DNA of 64,000 nt from [Clostridium] citroniae WAL-17108 (GCF_000233455.1 NZ_JH376423.1:186001-250000), one strand, 5' to 3'. Positions 1-8,479 are shown, numbered from the stretch's first letter. The notes: generated by a model not told the origin, from the sequence alone. Translations and numbers: made by a program.

Positions 1-1
1 G

Positions 2-658
2 ATCCAGCTGAGCGCCCTGGTCTTTGGTCTGGCAGCCGTGGCAGCCGCTTATTTGATCGGCTCTGTTTACGGGAAAGCTGAGGTTACTACCCTGGTTCTG
101 GCCGGAGTCATTGTATCCAGCCTGTTCCAGGCGCTTTTATCCGTGGTTAAAACATACGCGGATACGGACAGCCAGCTTCCATCCATTACCTTCTGGCTTA
201 TGGGCAGTTTGGGAAAGGGGGACATGGAGGATGTGGGAATCCTCCTGCCCGTGACCGGAGTCTGTCTCCTCATCCTGTTTCTGTACCGGAACCAGATCGA
301 TGTGCTGGCAACCGGGGAGGAAGAGGCTGCGGCCTTGGGAGTGAATGTGAAGCTGGTGAGTTTTCTTGTGATCGTCACCTCCACCATGATGACCGTGGTG
401 TCGGTGAGCATCTGCGGAATGATCGGATGGGTAGGACTGGTGGTGCCGCATATCACCCGCCTGTTTACGGGGGCCAGATATTCCAGGCTGATCGCGGTGT
501 CATTTCTCATCGGCGGTTTCTTTCTGCTGCTCATGGACGATATCATACGGGGGGCTAACAGCGTGGAACTGCCCCTTGGGGTATTGACTGCCCTGGTAGG
601 AACTCCGGTTTTTGCATTTCTTCTGGTCCGTTCCAGAAAGGGGGCTTCCCAATGCTGA
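2..658 (+). CDS. FecCD/BtuC-family ABC transporter permease, 5' end cut by window
   Basis: C-terminal two thirds of a FecCD-type permease, the membrane subunit of importers for iron-siderophores, cobalamin, heme or molybdate. The frame is open from the first bases, so the real start lies upstream. About six strongly hydrophobic segments are visible. The motif GEEEAAALGVNVK matches the cytoplasmic loop that contacts the ATPase in this family, and GMIGWVGLVVPHITRL is the typical conserved stretch after it. The stop overlaps the start of the ATPase gene by 7 bp, so the two are translationally coupled. Family assignment is firm. The substrate cannot be read from this subunit, but the downstream genes (DUF364, MoeA-like) favour molybdate or tungstate over iron. 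Confidence 0.93.
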   Translation: MQLSALVFGLAAVAAAYLIGSVYGKAEVTTLVLAGVIVSSLFQALLSVVKTYADTDSQLPSITFWLMGSLGKGDMEDVGILLPVTGVCLLILFLYRNQIDVLATGEEEAAALGVNVKLVSFLVIVTSTMMTVVSVSICGMIGWVGLVVPHITRLFTGARYSRLIAVSFLIGGFFLLLMDDIIRGANSVELPLGVLTALVGTPVFAFLLVRSRKGASQC

Positions 659-1464
659 CAGTGGAGCACCTGAGATTTTCCTACAAACACGGAGACTTGG
701 TATTAAAGGATGTGAGTTTTGACCTGGATTTTGGGGATTGCCTGTGCCTTCTGGGCCCCAATGGCACGGGTAAGACAACCTTGTTAAAATGTCTTCTGAA
801 CCATCAGAAACCTGATGGGGGACGGATTCTTCTGGATGGCAGGGATATCTGCTGTATGACATCCAGGGAAAGGGCTGCCAGGCTGGCCTATGTGTCTCAG
901 TCCACAGGACTGTCATTTCCCTATTCTGTGGAGGAGGTGGTGCTGATGGGACGTGTGGCACATATGCGTCTGGGTGCATCCATATCAAAGAAGGACCGGA
1001 GCATTGCTTATGAGGTCATGGACCGTATGGGGATCATGGATATGAAACATAAGAATTTTCAGATCCTCAGCGGAGGGGAGCGTCAGATGGTGCTGATTGC
1101 CAGAGCATTGACCCAACAGGCCAATTATCTGATCCTGGACGAGCCCACAGCAGCCCTGGATTACAGCAATCAGGTGAAAATATTGGATATGATCCGGAAT
1201 TTGTCAGGAGGGGGATACGGGATCCTTATGACCTCCCACTTTCCGGATCACGCATTCCTGGCCTGCAACAAAGCGGTCCTTATGAGGGATGGGGGAGTGA
1301 TGGCATTTGGAACACCGGATCAGGTTGTAACCAGTGATAATTTAACGGAACTTTACCGCGTACCGGTTGTTGTAACCGAAGCCGCGTTAGAGAATAAAGG
1401 GGAACAGGCCATACAAAGGGTCTGTGTACCGGTGATCAAAAGGAGAGGAAATAATGAGACGTAA
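652..1464 (+). CDS. ABC transporter ATP-binding protein (FecE/BtuD-like)
   Basis: A 270-residue cytoplasmic ATPase that powers the preceding permease. Walker A is GPNGTGKT at residues 35-42. The signature LSGGERQ and Walker B LILDEP follow in normal order at about 138 and 158, then the switch histidine in MTSHFPDHAF. Length and motifs are typical of the FecE/BtuD family. It overlaps the permease stop by 7 bp and the next gene by 11 bp, so the genes form one tightly coupled operon. The C-terminal tail after residue 235 is a variable extension with no recognised motif. Confidence 0.95.
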   Translation: MLTVEHLRFSYKHGDLVLKDVSFDLDFGDCLCLLGPNGTGKTTLLKCLLNHQKPDGGRILLDGRDICCMTSRERAARLAYVSQSTGLSFPYSVEEVVLMGRVAHMRLGASISKKDRSIAYEVMDRMGIMDMKHKNFQILSGGERQMVLIARALTQQANYLILDEPTAALDYSNQVKILDMIRNLSGGGYGILMTSHFPDHAFLACNKAVLMRDGGVMAFGTPDQVVTSDNLTELYRVPVVVTEAALENKGEQAIQRVCVPVIKRRGNNET

Positions 1465-2653
1465 TATGAGAAAAGGCAGATCTGGGATTATGGCGGTGAT
1501 CCTGTCGGCAGCATTGGGAGCGGGGATGATGACAGGCTGTGGAAACACAGGCCGGAATACGGCCGAAACTCCGGCTGTAACCGCAGCCGGAACCACAGCC
1601 GGGACCGCGGCCGGAACTACAACCGGGACCGCAGCCGGAACTACAACCGGGACCGCAGCCGAGAATACAGCCGGGGCAGCAAAGCAGGAAGGGAAAGCCA
1701 CCCATGATGTCACTGACATGGCCGGCAGGACCGTGACACTGCCCACGGAGATAGACAGCATCGCAACCTTTGGATCCATCGGAGTCATCAATGCATTTGT
1801 AGAGCTTATGGGAAGCGGGGAGAAGATCTGCAACGACATGACGGCCAGTTTTACCAAATCTGATAAATGGGCCATGCAGTATGAGTTTGCGCCTCAGATA
1901 AAGGGTGCGCCGGTGCTTCAGAACGCGGACGGGGAAATACAGATGGAAAAGGTGCTGGCCCTGAACCCGGATCTGTGCCTGGTAATGTCCAAGGACCTGA
2001 TTGAACCGTTGGAATCCAACGGCCTGAACGTGATCTATTTTGAGTGGAAGCAGACCAATGATGTAAAGACAGCTGTTACCTTGATGGGGGAAGTGCTGGA
2101 TAAGAAGGAGCTGGCCCAGGATTACCTGTCCTATTTTGACCAGATGGTGGAGGAAGCCGGCGAAAAGGCAGCTTCCCTCAAGGATGGGGATAAGAAGACA
2201 GTCTTGTACGGAAATATTGACAAGCTGACCCAGCCCCATGTGATCGCAGAGTGGTGGATCGAGGCAGCAGGGGGGATCAGTGTTACAAAAGACAGCTGGA
2301 ATAATGAAAATGGAAGCTGCACCTACACCCAGGAAGATGTGCTTAAATGGAATCCGGATGTGATGATCGTCACGGACCCGTCCATGAAAGCAGTTCTGAT
2401 GGAGGATTCTCTGTACTCTGATATTAACGGGGTGAAGAACGGTGCGATCTACAGCATTCCCACCGTGGCCCATGTGTGGGGGAACCGAACCGTGGAACAG
2501 CCGCTGACCGTATTCTGGACCATGAATAAGCTTTATCCTGAAGTGGTGGGCACTGATGAATTGAAGGAGAAAATCTCATATTTTTACAGCCATTTCTTCC
2601 AATATGAAGTCAGTGAGGAGCAGCTGGATGCAATCATAGGAGGCGTGTCATGA
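1454..2653 (+). CDS. Substrate-binding lipoprotein of the Fec-like importer
   Basis: A 399-residue periplasmic-binding-type lipoprotein. The signal peptide ends in the lipobox MTGC, with the lipidated cysteine at residue 29. Residues 35-75 are a Thr/Ala/Gly linker containing an in-frame repeat. A class III binding-protein fold then starts at HDVTDMAGRTVTLP, the usual N-terminal hallmark of siderophore, cobalamin and molybdate binding proteins. It captures the substrate outside the membrane and delivers it to the FecCD-type permease. Members of this family that bind molybdate (MolA type) are known, and the neighbouring DUF364 and MoeA-like genes suggest that here, but ligand residues cannot be assigned by eye. 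Its stop overlaps the next start (ATGA). Confidence 0.93.
   Translation: MRRNMRKGRSGIMAVILSAALGAGMMTGCGNTGRNTAETPAVTAAGTTAGTAAGTTTGTAAGTTTGTAAENTAGAAKQEGKATHDVTDMAGRTVTLPTEIDSIATFGSIGVINAFVELMGSGEKICNDMTASFTKSDKWAMQYEFAPQIKGAPVLQNADGEIQMEKVLALNPDLCLVMSKDLIEPLESNGLNVIYFEWKQTNDVKTAVTLMGEVLDKKELAQDYLSYFDQMVEEAGEKAASLKDGDKKTVLYGNIDKLTQPHVIAEWWIEAAGGISVTKDSWNNENGSCTYTQEDVLKWNPDVMIVTDPSMKAVLMEDSLYSDINGVKNGAIYSIPTVAHVWGNRTVEQPLTVFWTMNKLYPEVVGTDELKEKISYFYSHFFQYEVSEEQLDAIIGGVS
1589..1660. repeat. Three 24-bp tandem repeats in the lipoprotein linker
   Basis: Three consecutive 24-bp units (1589-1612, 1613-1636, 1637-1660). The second and third are identical and the first differs at three positions. Each encodes eight residues of a Gly/Thr/Thr/Ala-type flexible linker between the lipid anchor and the binding domain. 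The period is a multiple of three, so copy-number change would alter linker length without a frameshift. Confidence 0.95.
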
Positions 2654-3498
2654 GATGCTATGAATCCGCCATACTGAGGGAATCCGTGGAGCTGGTCAGG
2701 CAGCATCTGGGAAGAGAGCTGGAGGATATGACCGTTGAACGGGCGGTGTTCGGGCTGTTCTTTTCAGGGGTTAAGCTGTCCACCGGGCAGGGAGGACTCT
2801 GCTTTACACCGGTAAAGGAAATGCCTCAGGCAGTCTGCTGTCCCAGTTCAGCCAAAGCCATGCCCTTGTCCGGACGTCTGAAAGGGCGTCCGGTGAAGGA
2901 ATATTTAGATGATATATTCGGGGACAATATACTGCGGCGCACCCTTGGCATTGCTGCTCTCAATGCTCTCAGCATGGCTGTGTGGGAGCGGGAAGTGCCT
3001 GCCGGATATGAGATCCTGGCCGGAGTGGATGCATTTGACCAGCTGGAGGTGGAGAACTATCCAAAAACAGTGGTGGTGGGAGCACTGGTGCCCATGCTTA
3101 AAAAGCTGATGGCGGCCAATGCCTGTTTTCATGTGCTGGAACAGGATCCGCGAACCTTAAAAGAGCGGGAGCTGCCTTACTATGCACCGGCTGACCAGGC
3201 CGGCGTTTATGTGCCGGAGGCAGATCTTATGGTGATCACGGGAGTGACCATTCTTAACGACACGCTTCCCGGCCTTTTGGATATGGCAAAACCAGGGGCC
3301 CAGATTCTGGTGACAGGCCCCACGGCCAGTATGCTTCCCGATGCCTTCTTTTCCAGGGGGGTTACCATGCTGGGCGGTATCCATGTGACAAAAGCGGATG
3401 AACTGCTGGATATCATCAGCGAAGGCGGCTCGGGATATCATTTTTTTGGAAAATATGCGGACAGGACCGTAATAGTGAAAAAAGGGGGAAATGCCTGA
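2650..3498 (+). CDS. DUF4213/DUF364 putative heavy-metal chelation protein
   Basis: A 282-residue soluble protein. The N-terminal part, with GVKLSTGQGGLCFTP at about residues 38-52, resembles DUF4213. The C-terminal part, from VVVGALVPMLKKL, has the Rossmann-like DUF364 pattern, including ADLMVITGVTILNDTL and a GAQILVTGPTASMLPD loop. Family knowledge: DUF364 proteins are annotated as putative heavy-metal chelation domains and often sit beside Fec-type or molybdenum-related transporters. The reaction is not established. The start overlaps the lipoprotein stop (ATGA) and its stop overlaps the MoeA-like start (TGATG), so it is co-translated with the importer. A role in handling the imported metal is inference. 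Confidence 0.85.
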   Translation: MRCYESAILRESVELVRQHLGRELEDMTVERAVFGLFFSGVKLSTGQGGLCFTPVKEMPQAVCCPSSAKAMPLSGRLKGRPVKEYLDDIFGDNILRRTLGIAALNALSMAVWEREVPAGYEILAGVDAFDQLEVENYPKTVVVGALVPMLKKLMAANACFHVLEQDPRTLKERELPYYAPADQAGVYVPEADLMVITGVTILNDTLPGLLDMAKPGAQILVTGPTASMLPDAFFSRGVTMLGGIHVTKADELLDIISEGGSGYHFFGKYADRTVIVKKGGNA

Positions 3499-4709
3499 TG
3501 CGGGATACATATGGTACAGAACCTGTCCGGGATGAGATGTTCTCTATCCTGGAGACTTATATTCCATGGAAGGGGAGGACGGAGCAGGTTCAGATATGGG
3601 ACGGGGATGGCCGGATTGTGGCAGAGGACCTGAGGGCGGGATATTCCCTGCCCAATCGTCCAACCAGTGCCTTTGACGGCATTGCGGTCAGGTTCTCGGA
3701 TTTTACCTCCGGGATTCCGGACACATCCGCCTGGAAGGGAGGAACGGATTATGTGTTTAGCAACACAGGAGTGGCCATACCGGATACGTTTGATACGGTC
3801 ATAGCCATAGAGGATGTGGTGATGGAGGCCGGTGGTGCCCTTCACTTTTATCCTGTCCGCAAACATGGGGGGAGTACGTGACTCCTGTGGGCAGTCAGAT
3901 AAAGAAAGGGGAGATCCTGGCCCATAAAGGGGAAATGCTCCATCCCGCGCTGCTGGGAGTCCTGGCAGGGGCCGGATACCGGAGTGTTTTCTGTTTACGT
4001 GCGCCCAAGGGTACTGTTCCTGCCCACGGGAGATGAGCTGGTGCCCTTTGGCGGGGGAGTCCCAACAGGCAGCAATACGGAGTCAAACAGTGTGATGTTG
4101 TGGGCCATGATACGGCGTTTTGGCGGACAGCCGTCCGTGTCGCGTATTTTGGAGGATGACCCGGACGTGATTAAAGACGCCCTTCTTTGTGGCATCCGCC
4201 AGGCGGATCTGGTGGTCATCGGCGCCGGTTCATCCAAGGGAAGCAAGGACTTTACCATGGATGTGCTGGATTCCATTGGAACTGTGATCGTTCGCGAATT
4301 GGGGGTTGCTCCGGGAAAACACTGCAGCCTTACCATGGTGGAGGGAGTGCCTGTTATGGGGATACCGGGGCCGCCAGGAGGCGCACAGCTCATAAGCGAA
4401 TACTACATCAAAGCAGCCATAGAGCTGCTTGTGACAGGGAAAATCCGCCCGGTCCCATGGGTCAGCGCCGTATTGGACGGGGACATTCCCTCCCGTCCCA
4501 TTGATTTCATGCAGGGGATGGAGTTATCCGTGCATAAGGGGATATTCCATGGGGTTCCCTGGCCTGTATCCGGCAGGACAAGGACTGAGTGCAGAAATGA
4601 TCTCAAAGCCATCTGCTATTGTCCAAAGGGAAGAAGGTTTACAAAGGGAGAGACAGTCAAGGTGGAACTTCCATTGGCGGAAATCCCGGTCCAGTGGCAG
4701 CAGGTGTGA
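3498..4709 (+). pseudogene. MoeA-like molybdopterin molybdenumtransferase gene with two compensating frameshifts
   Basis: MoeA inserts molybdate into adenylylated molybdopterin. The coding content is full length (about 404 codons, as in the family) but needs two frame changes. Frame 0 (3498-3872) covers the N-terminal domain, including NRPTSAFDGIAV, and hits TGA at 3879. The next part, with GSQIKKGEILAHKG, is in frame 2 from about 3872 to 3988. Frame 0 resumes at about 3990 with LPTGDELV, GAGSSKGSKDFT and GIPGPPGGA. The switches fall in a run of six G (3867-3872) and a run of four T (3987-3990). This can be explained by one missing G and one extra T. It is either a recently broken gene or two base-calling errors. 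The product sits at the end of the Fec-like operon and links it to molybdenum or tungsten metabolism. Confidence 0.82.
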
Positions 4710-4743
4710 CATGATGGCGGAAATCCCGGTCCAGCGGCAGCAG
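4675..4743. repeat. Near-identical 29-bp direct repeat at the 3' end of the MoeA-like gene
   Basis: Bases 4675-4703 and 4715-4743 match at 28 of 29 positions with a 40-bp period. The first copy lies in the last codons of the MoeA-like gene, just before its TGA. The second lies just after the stop. It looks like a local tandem duplication of the gene end. Confidence 0.9.
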
Positions 4744-4858
4744 CCCGGCCCGGTGATATCCGTTGGTATCATAAGGTGAATTCAGGGGTTGTTCCGATGT
4801 GTTCTATGGCGTATACTGGTAGAAAGAACATATGACTTTTATAAGCGGGGGCAACCAT

Positions 4859-6730
4859 ATGCAGCTTACCTATTTACACATACGCAACTTTAAATCCATC
4901 CGCGACCTGGAGATCCGTGATATTGACAGGGCGCTGATTTTGGTAGGTAAAAATAATACAGGAAAGACCTCTGTGCTGGACGCGGTATGCGCTGTGTGCG
5001 GATGCTATCAGATCCAGGAACAGGACTTTAATGAGAAAAGGCAGGCAATCCGCATTGATGCTGCCTTTTCCATAGAGGAGGGGGATCTGGAGCAGTTTCA
5101 CCGGAGAGGCGTTGTGAGCCAGTACCGGCGTTATGATGTGTGGAAGCGGGTGTTTGGGGAGCGGCTCCCCTCCTTCCGGGACGGTGAGCTGTGCTTTACC
5201 TTTCATGTGAACCTGGACGGCCGGGTGCGGTATGAAGATCTTTACCGCAAGAATAACCCCTATATCCCCATGGTCCTGCCCCATATTTACCGGATCACCG
5301 CGGAACGGGAATTAAACCAGCTGCAGAATGATCTTTTGATGTTCCAGGAGGATGAGGAGTTAAGGCGGCTCCGTTCAGGGACCTGTATCTTTGAAGGAGC
5401 CAAGAAATGCAACCACTGCTTCCAGTGTATTGGCCTGATTAACAAGAAAAAGCCGGAGGAGCTCACTGTATTTGAGACGGCACGTTTGCTGGAGTATAAG
5501 ATCTACCAGCTGAACCTCAGCGAGTTTTCCAGAAAGGTCAATGAAAATTTTTACAAGAACGGCGGCTATGAGGAGATCCAGTATACGTTGAACTGCGACA
5601 CGGACCAGCTGTTTTCCGTTGAGGTGGCGGCCCACAACCTTCAGAGGGGCAGTGTAAAGCCGGTGGAACTGATGGGAAAGGGGATGAGGAGCATCTATAT
5701 GCTGTCCCTGCTGGAAACCTATATCAGCGAGCAGAGCCGCATTCCCAGTATCATTGTGGTGGAGGACCCGGAGATATTCCTCCATCCCCAGCTTCAGAAG
5801 ACCTGCAGCGAGATTCTGTACCGGCTTTCAAAGAAAAACCAGGTCATTTTTAAGACCCACAGTCCTGACCTGCTTTTTAATTTCAGCATCCGCCAGATCC
5901 GCCAGGTGGTGCTGGATGAGGAGCGGTATTCCGTTGTCAGGAAAAAGGCAGATTTGGGAGAAATCCTGGATGACCTGGGGTATGGTGCCAGCGACCTGCT
6001 AAATGTAAGCTTTGTGTTCATTGTGGAGGGGAAACAGGATAAGAGCCGCCTGCCCCTGCTTTTGGAAAAGTATTATTCCGAGATATATGACTCAGAGGGC
6101 AAATTTTCCAGGATATCCATCATTACCACCAACAGCTGTACCAATATAAAGACATATGCCAACCTGAAATATATGAATCAGGTGTATCTCCGGGATCAGT
6201 TTCTGATGATCCGGGACGGGGACGGTAAGGACCCGGAGGAACTGGCATCCCAGCTGTGCAGGTATTATGATGAGCGCAGCCTGGAGGATGTGGACCGTCT
6301 CCCCAAGGTGACAAGGCGCAATGTGCTCATATTAAAATATTATTCCTTTGAGAACTATTTTTTAAACCCATCCATTATGGCAAAGCTGGGGATCGTGGAG
6401 AGTGAGGAGGCATTTTATAAAACCCTGTATGACAAGTGGCGTGAATATCTTTACCGGATACGAAGCGGACAGCAGTTAAAGGAGATCATGGGGCGGGATT
6501 TTACATCTTGCCAGGATATGAGGGAACATATGGAAGAGATCAAGACCTATATGAGAGGCCATAATCTCTATGACATATTCTATGGGCCCTTCAGGGAGCG
6601 TGAGCAGGAGATTCTCAAGGCATACATAGACATGGCGCCCAGTGAAGAGTTTAAAGATATACTGGAGGCTATTGACAGGTTCGTATATTTTGACAGCCGT
6701 AAAAAGGAAGATGCAATTGCCGATAAATGA
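4859..6730 (+). CDS. OLD-family ATPase with C-terminal TOPRIM nuclease domain
   Basis: About 623 residues. An upstream in-frame ATG at 4832 exists, but the ATG at 4859 has a G-rich ribosome site and begins directly with the family start MQLTYLHIRNFKSI. Walker A is GKNNTGKT at residues 30-37. Walker B ends in VVEDPE near residue 302, followed by the D-loop/His motif KTHSPD around 334. This is the SMC-like ATPase order of OLD/RecF-type proteins. The TOPRIM part shows the catalytic glutamate in FIVEGKQDK (about 390) and RDGDGKD (about 453-457). OLD nucleases cut DNA and some serve in phage defence, alone or with a helicase. No helicase partner is next to it. An inserted CNHCFQC cluster (Cys184, 187, 190) is unusual and could bind zinc. 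Confidence 0.88.
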   Translation: MQLTYLHIRNFKSIRDLEIRDIDRALILVGKNNTGKTSVLDAVCAVCGCYQIQEQDFNEKRQAIRIDAAFSIEEGDLEQFHRRGVVSQYRRYDVWKRVFGERLPSFRDGELCFTFHVNLDGRVRYEDLYRKNNPYIPMVLPHIYRITAERELNQLQNDLLMFQEDEELRRLRSGTCIFEGAKKCNHCFQCIGLINKKKPEELTVFETARLLEYKIYQLNLSEFSRKVNENFYKNGGYEEIQYTLNCDTDQLFSVEVAAHNLQRGSVKPVELMGKGMRSIYMLSLLETYISEQSRIPSIIVVEDPEIFLHPQLQKTCSEILYRLSKKNQVIFKTHSPDLLFNFSIRQIRQVVLDEERYSVVRKKADLGEILDDLGYGASDLLNVSFVFIVEGKQDKSRLPLLLEKYYSEIYDSEGKFSRISIITTNSCTNIKTYANLKYMNQVYLRDQFLMIRDGDGKDPEELASQLCRYYDERSLEDVDRLPKVTRRNVLILKYYSFENYFLNPSIMAKLGIVESEEAFYKTLYDKWREYLYRIRSGQQLKEIMGRDFTSCQDMREHMEEIKTYMRGHNLYDIFYGPFREREQEILKAYIDMAPSEEFKDILEAIDRFVYFDSRKKEDAIADK

Positions 6731-6743
6731 TTGCCAGCAAAAT

Positions 6744-6770
6744 GGGCCGACAGGAAAATCCTGCCGGCCC
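6744..6770. terminator. Hairpin between convergent OLD and cstA genes
   Basis: A 12-bp stem with one mismatch, GGGCCGACAGGA against TCCTGCCGGCCC, and a 3-base loop. T-rich stretches on either side are short, so it may act weakly in both directions. It lies 14 bp after the OLD stop. Confidence 0.6.
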
Positions 6771-6818
6771 TATGATCATTTTACGCCTTGCATATTTTTT
6801 ATGTATACAGGTGAAACC

Positions 6819-6871
6819 GTACTATACGTCAAGCCGTACTGATGCGCCAGGCTGTACTGATACGTCAAGCC
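6819..6871. repeat. Three 17-18-bp tandem repeats spanning the cstA stop codon
   Basis: Units at 6819-6835 (17 bp), 6836-6853 and 6854-6871 (18 bp each) share the pattern GTACTGATRCGYCARGCY. The cstA stop codon (complement of 6865-6867) lies in the third unit. The units lie between the cstA end and the hairpin at 6744-6770. Confidence 0.8.
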
Positions 6872-8304
6872 GAATATGCATCCTCCGCAGATGGGGACTC
6901 CGCGTTCTTTCCCTTGCCCATCACACAGGTATAGACAAAGGTTCCCAGGCAGACAGCGGCAAAAAGGATGCCCGCCGGATAAGCAATGGCGGTGGAGAGC
7001 TGGAAGCCTTCCTTGGCCATCAGGATATAGGTACAGGACACGGCCGACATAAAGGTTGCAGGAAGGGCCGTAAGCCAGTAGAAGCGTTTCCTGCGGAATA
7101 AATACACGCTTGCGGACCAGAGGGCGATCATGGCCAGTGTCTGGTTGCTCCAGGAGAAATATCTCCACACTACCTGTACATCAACCTGGGTCAGGACAGC
7201 ACCTACGCCCAACAGAGGGATGGTGAGCATAAGACGGTTTTTAACAGGCTTCTGGTCCATCTTAAACCAGTCAGCCAGTGTAAGCCTTGCGCTCCTGTAT
7301 GCCGTGTCGGCGGAGGAGATGGGGCAGGCGATTACGCCGATCATGGCGATCACTGCGCCCACAGGCCCTAAAAGCGTGAAGCAGATCTCATAGACAACCG
7401 CAGACTGTCCGTTTCCAAGTGCATTCAACAATCCGCCTGTGCCATCGTAAAAAGCAACTCCTGCCGCTGCCCAGATCAGGGCGATAATGCCTTCAGCGAC
7501 CATGGCGCCGTAGAATACCCGGCGTCCGTCTTTTTCATTGGTAAGACAGCGCGCCATAAGGGGAGACTGGGTTGCATGGAAACCGGAGATGGCGCCGCAG
7601 GCAACGGATATGAACATGGTCGGCCAGATGGGGGTGCCGGAAGGATGCAGGTTGGTCAGGGAGATCTCAGGTATATGGTATCCGCCCAACAGGATGGCGC
7701 CTCCTACTCCAAGTGCCATAACAATAAGACAGATTCCGAAAATAGGGTAAATCTTTCCGATCACCTTGTCTATGGGGACAAATGTGGCAATAAAGTAATA
7801 AACCAAGACAACAACCAGCCAGAATTTGGCGTCCAGGACCTGAGGGGTCAGCATGGCCAGAAGATTGGCCGGGCCTGTGGAGAAGCTGACGCCTACCAGC
7901 ACCAGGAGTACCACGGAAAACACGCGCATAACCTGTTTCATGGCATCGCCCAGATAAGTTCCCGTGAGCTCGGATACGCTGGCTCCCTTGTGACGCATGG
8001 ACATCATTCCCACCATGTAATCATGGACACCGCCGCCCAACAGGGTACCAAAGGTGATCCAGAGAAATACGCTGGGTCCCCAGCATGCGCCTGCCAGGGC
8101 GCCGAAGATGGGACCAAGGCCCGCGATGTTGAGAAGCTGGATCAGGAAAATACGGGGAGTGCCCATGGGGACGTAATCACTGCCGTCCGTCATGGTAAGT
8201 GCCGGTGGTTTGCGGTCGTCAGGACCAAATACTTTTTCAGCCACCTTGCTGTACACCATGAAACCGCCGATTAAAAGTGCCAGACATACAAAGAAACTAA
8301 TCAT
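6865..8304 (-). CDS. cstA: CstA-family carbon starvation / pyruvate-type transporter
   Basis: A 479-residue polytopic membrane protein with about 12 hydrophobic segments. The N-terminal half carries the CstA family stretches, such as IAGLGPIFGALAGACWGPS and GGGVHDYMVGMMSMRHKGAS. It is shorter than the roughly 700-residue E. coli CstA and fits the compact Gram-positive form. Known family members import peptides or pyruvate (BtsT, CstA). The gene follows a LytS/LytTR-type two-component pair on the same strand, the arrangement expected if the pair senses a carboxylate such as pyruvate and turns on this transporter. The start has a full AGGAGG ribosome site. Substrate choice is inference. Confidence 0.9.
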   Translation of the reverse strand: MISFFVCLALLIGGFMVYSKVAEKVFGPDDRKPPALTMTDGSDYVPMGTPRIFLIQLLNIAGLGPIFGALAGACWGPSVFLWITFGTLLGGGVHDYMVGMMSMRHKGASVSELTGTYLGDAMKQVMRVFSVVLLVLVGVSFSTGPANLLAMLTPQVLDAKFWLVVVLVYYFIATFVPIDKVIGKIYPIFGICLIVMALGVGGAILLGGYHIPEISLTNLHPSGTPIWPTMFISVACGAISGFHATQSPLMARCLTNEKDGRRVFYGAMVAEGIIALIWAAAGVAFYDGTGGLLNALGNGQSAVVYEICFTLLGPVGAVIAMIGVIACPISSADTAYRSARLTLADWFKMDQKPVKNRLMLTIPLLGVGAVLTQVDVQVVWRYFSWSNQTLAMIALWSASVYLFRRKRFYWLTALPATFMSAVSCTYILMAKEGFQLSTAIAYPAGILFAAVCLGTFVYTCVMGKGKNAESPSAEDAYSA

Positions 8305-8348
8305 AAACCTACCTCCTGTTTGATAAATCGTTCATTTGTCATGTCTTA

Positions 8349-8456
8349 ATTGTACTGAAATATGTACAAAAGAAAATACTTTTTGCATGAACTGCAGTAC
8401 TAAGTGCACAAACGACACCTATAAATGAATGAACGGAAGCTGTGAATGCACAAACG
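8349..8456 (-). promoter_or_regulatory. cstA control region with three 21-bp-phased LytTR-like sites
   Basis: Three direct copies of TGMAYRAACG-type sequence (plus-strand reading) lie at 8405-8414, 8426-8435 and 8447-8456, exactly 21 bp apart, two helical turns. Two are identical (TGCACAAACG) and the middle one differs at two positions. On the coding strand of cstA they read CGTTTGTGCA. LytTR-domain regulators are known to bind direct repeats with this spacing upstream of weak promoters. A -10-like TACAAT (complement of 8349-8354) without a good -35 lies downstream, as expected of an activated promoter. The binding protein is inferred to be the adjacent response regulator. Confidence 0.65.
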
Positions 8457-8479
8457 GAAGGTTTATCCTCAACGGTATC

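Noticed and set aside
1436-2473. 345-residue open frame on the minus strand
   Set aside because: It is antisense to the well-supported binding lipoprotein gene, has no ribosome site and no recognisable domain.
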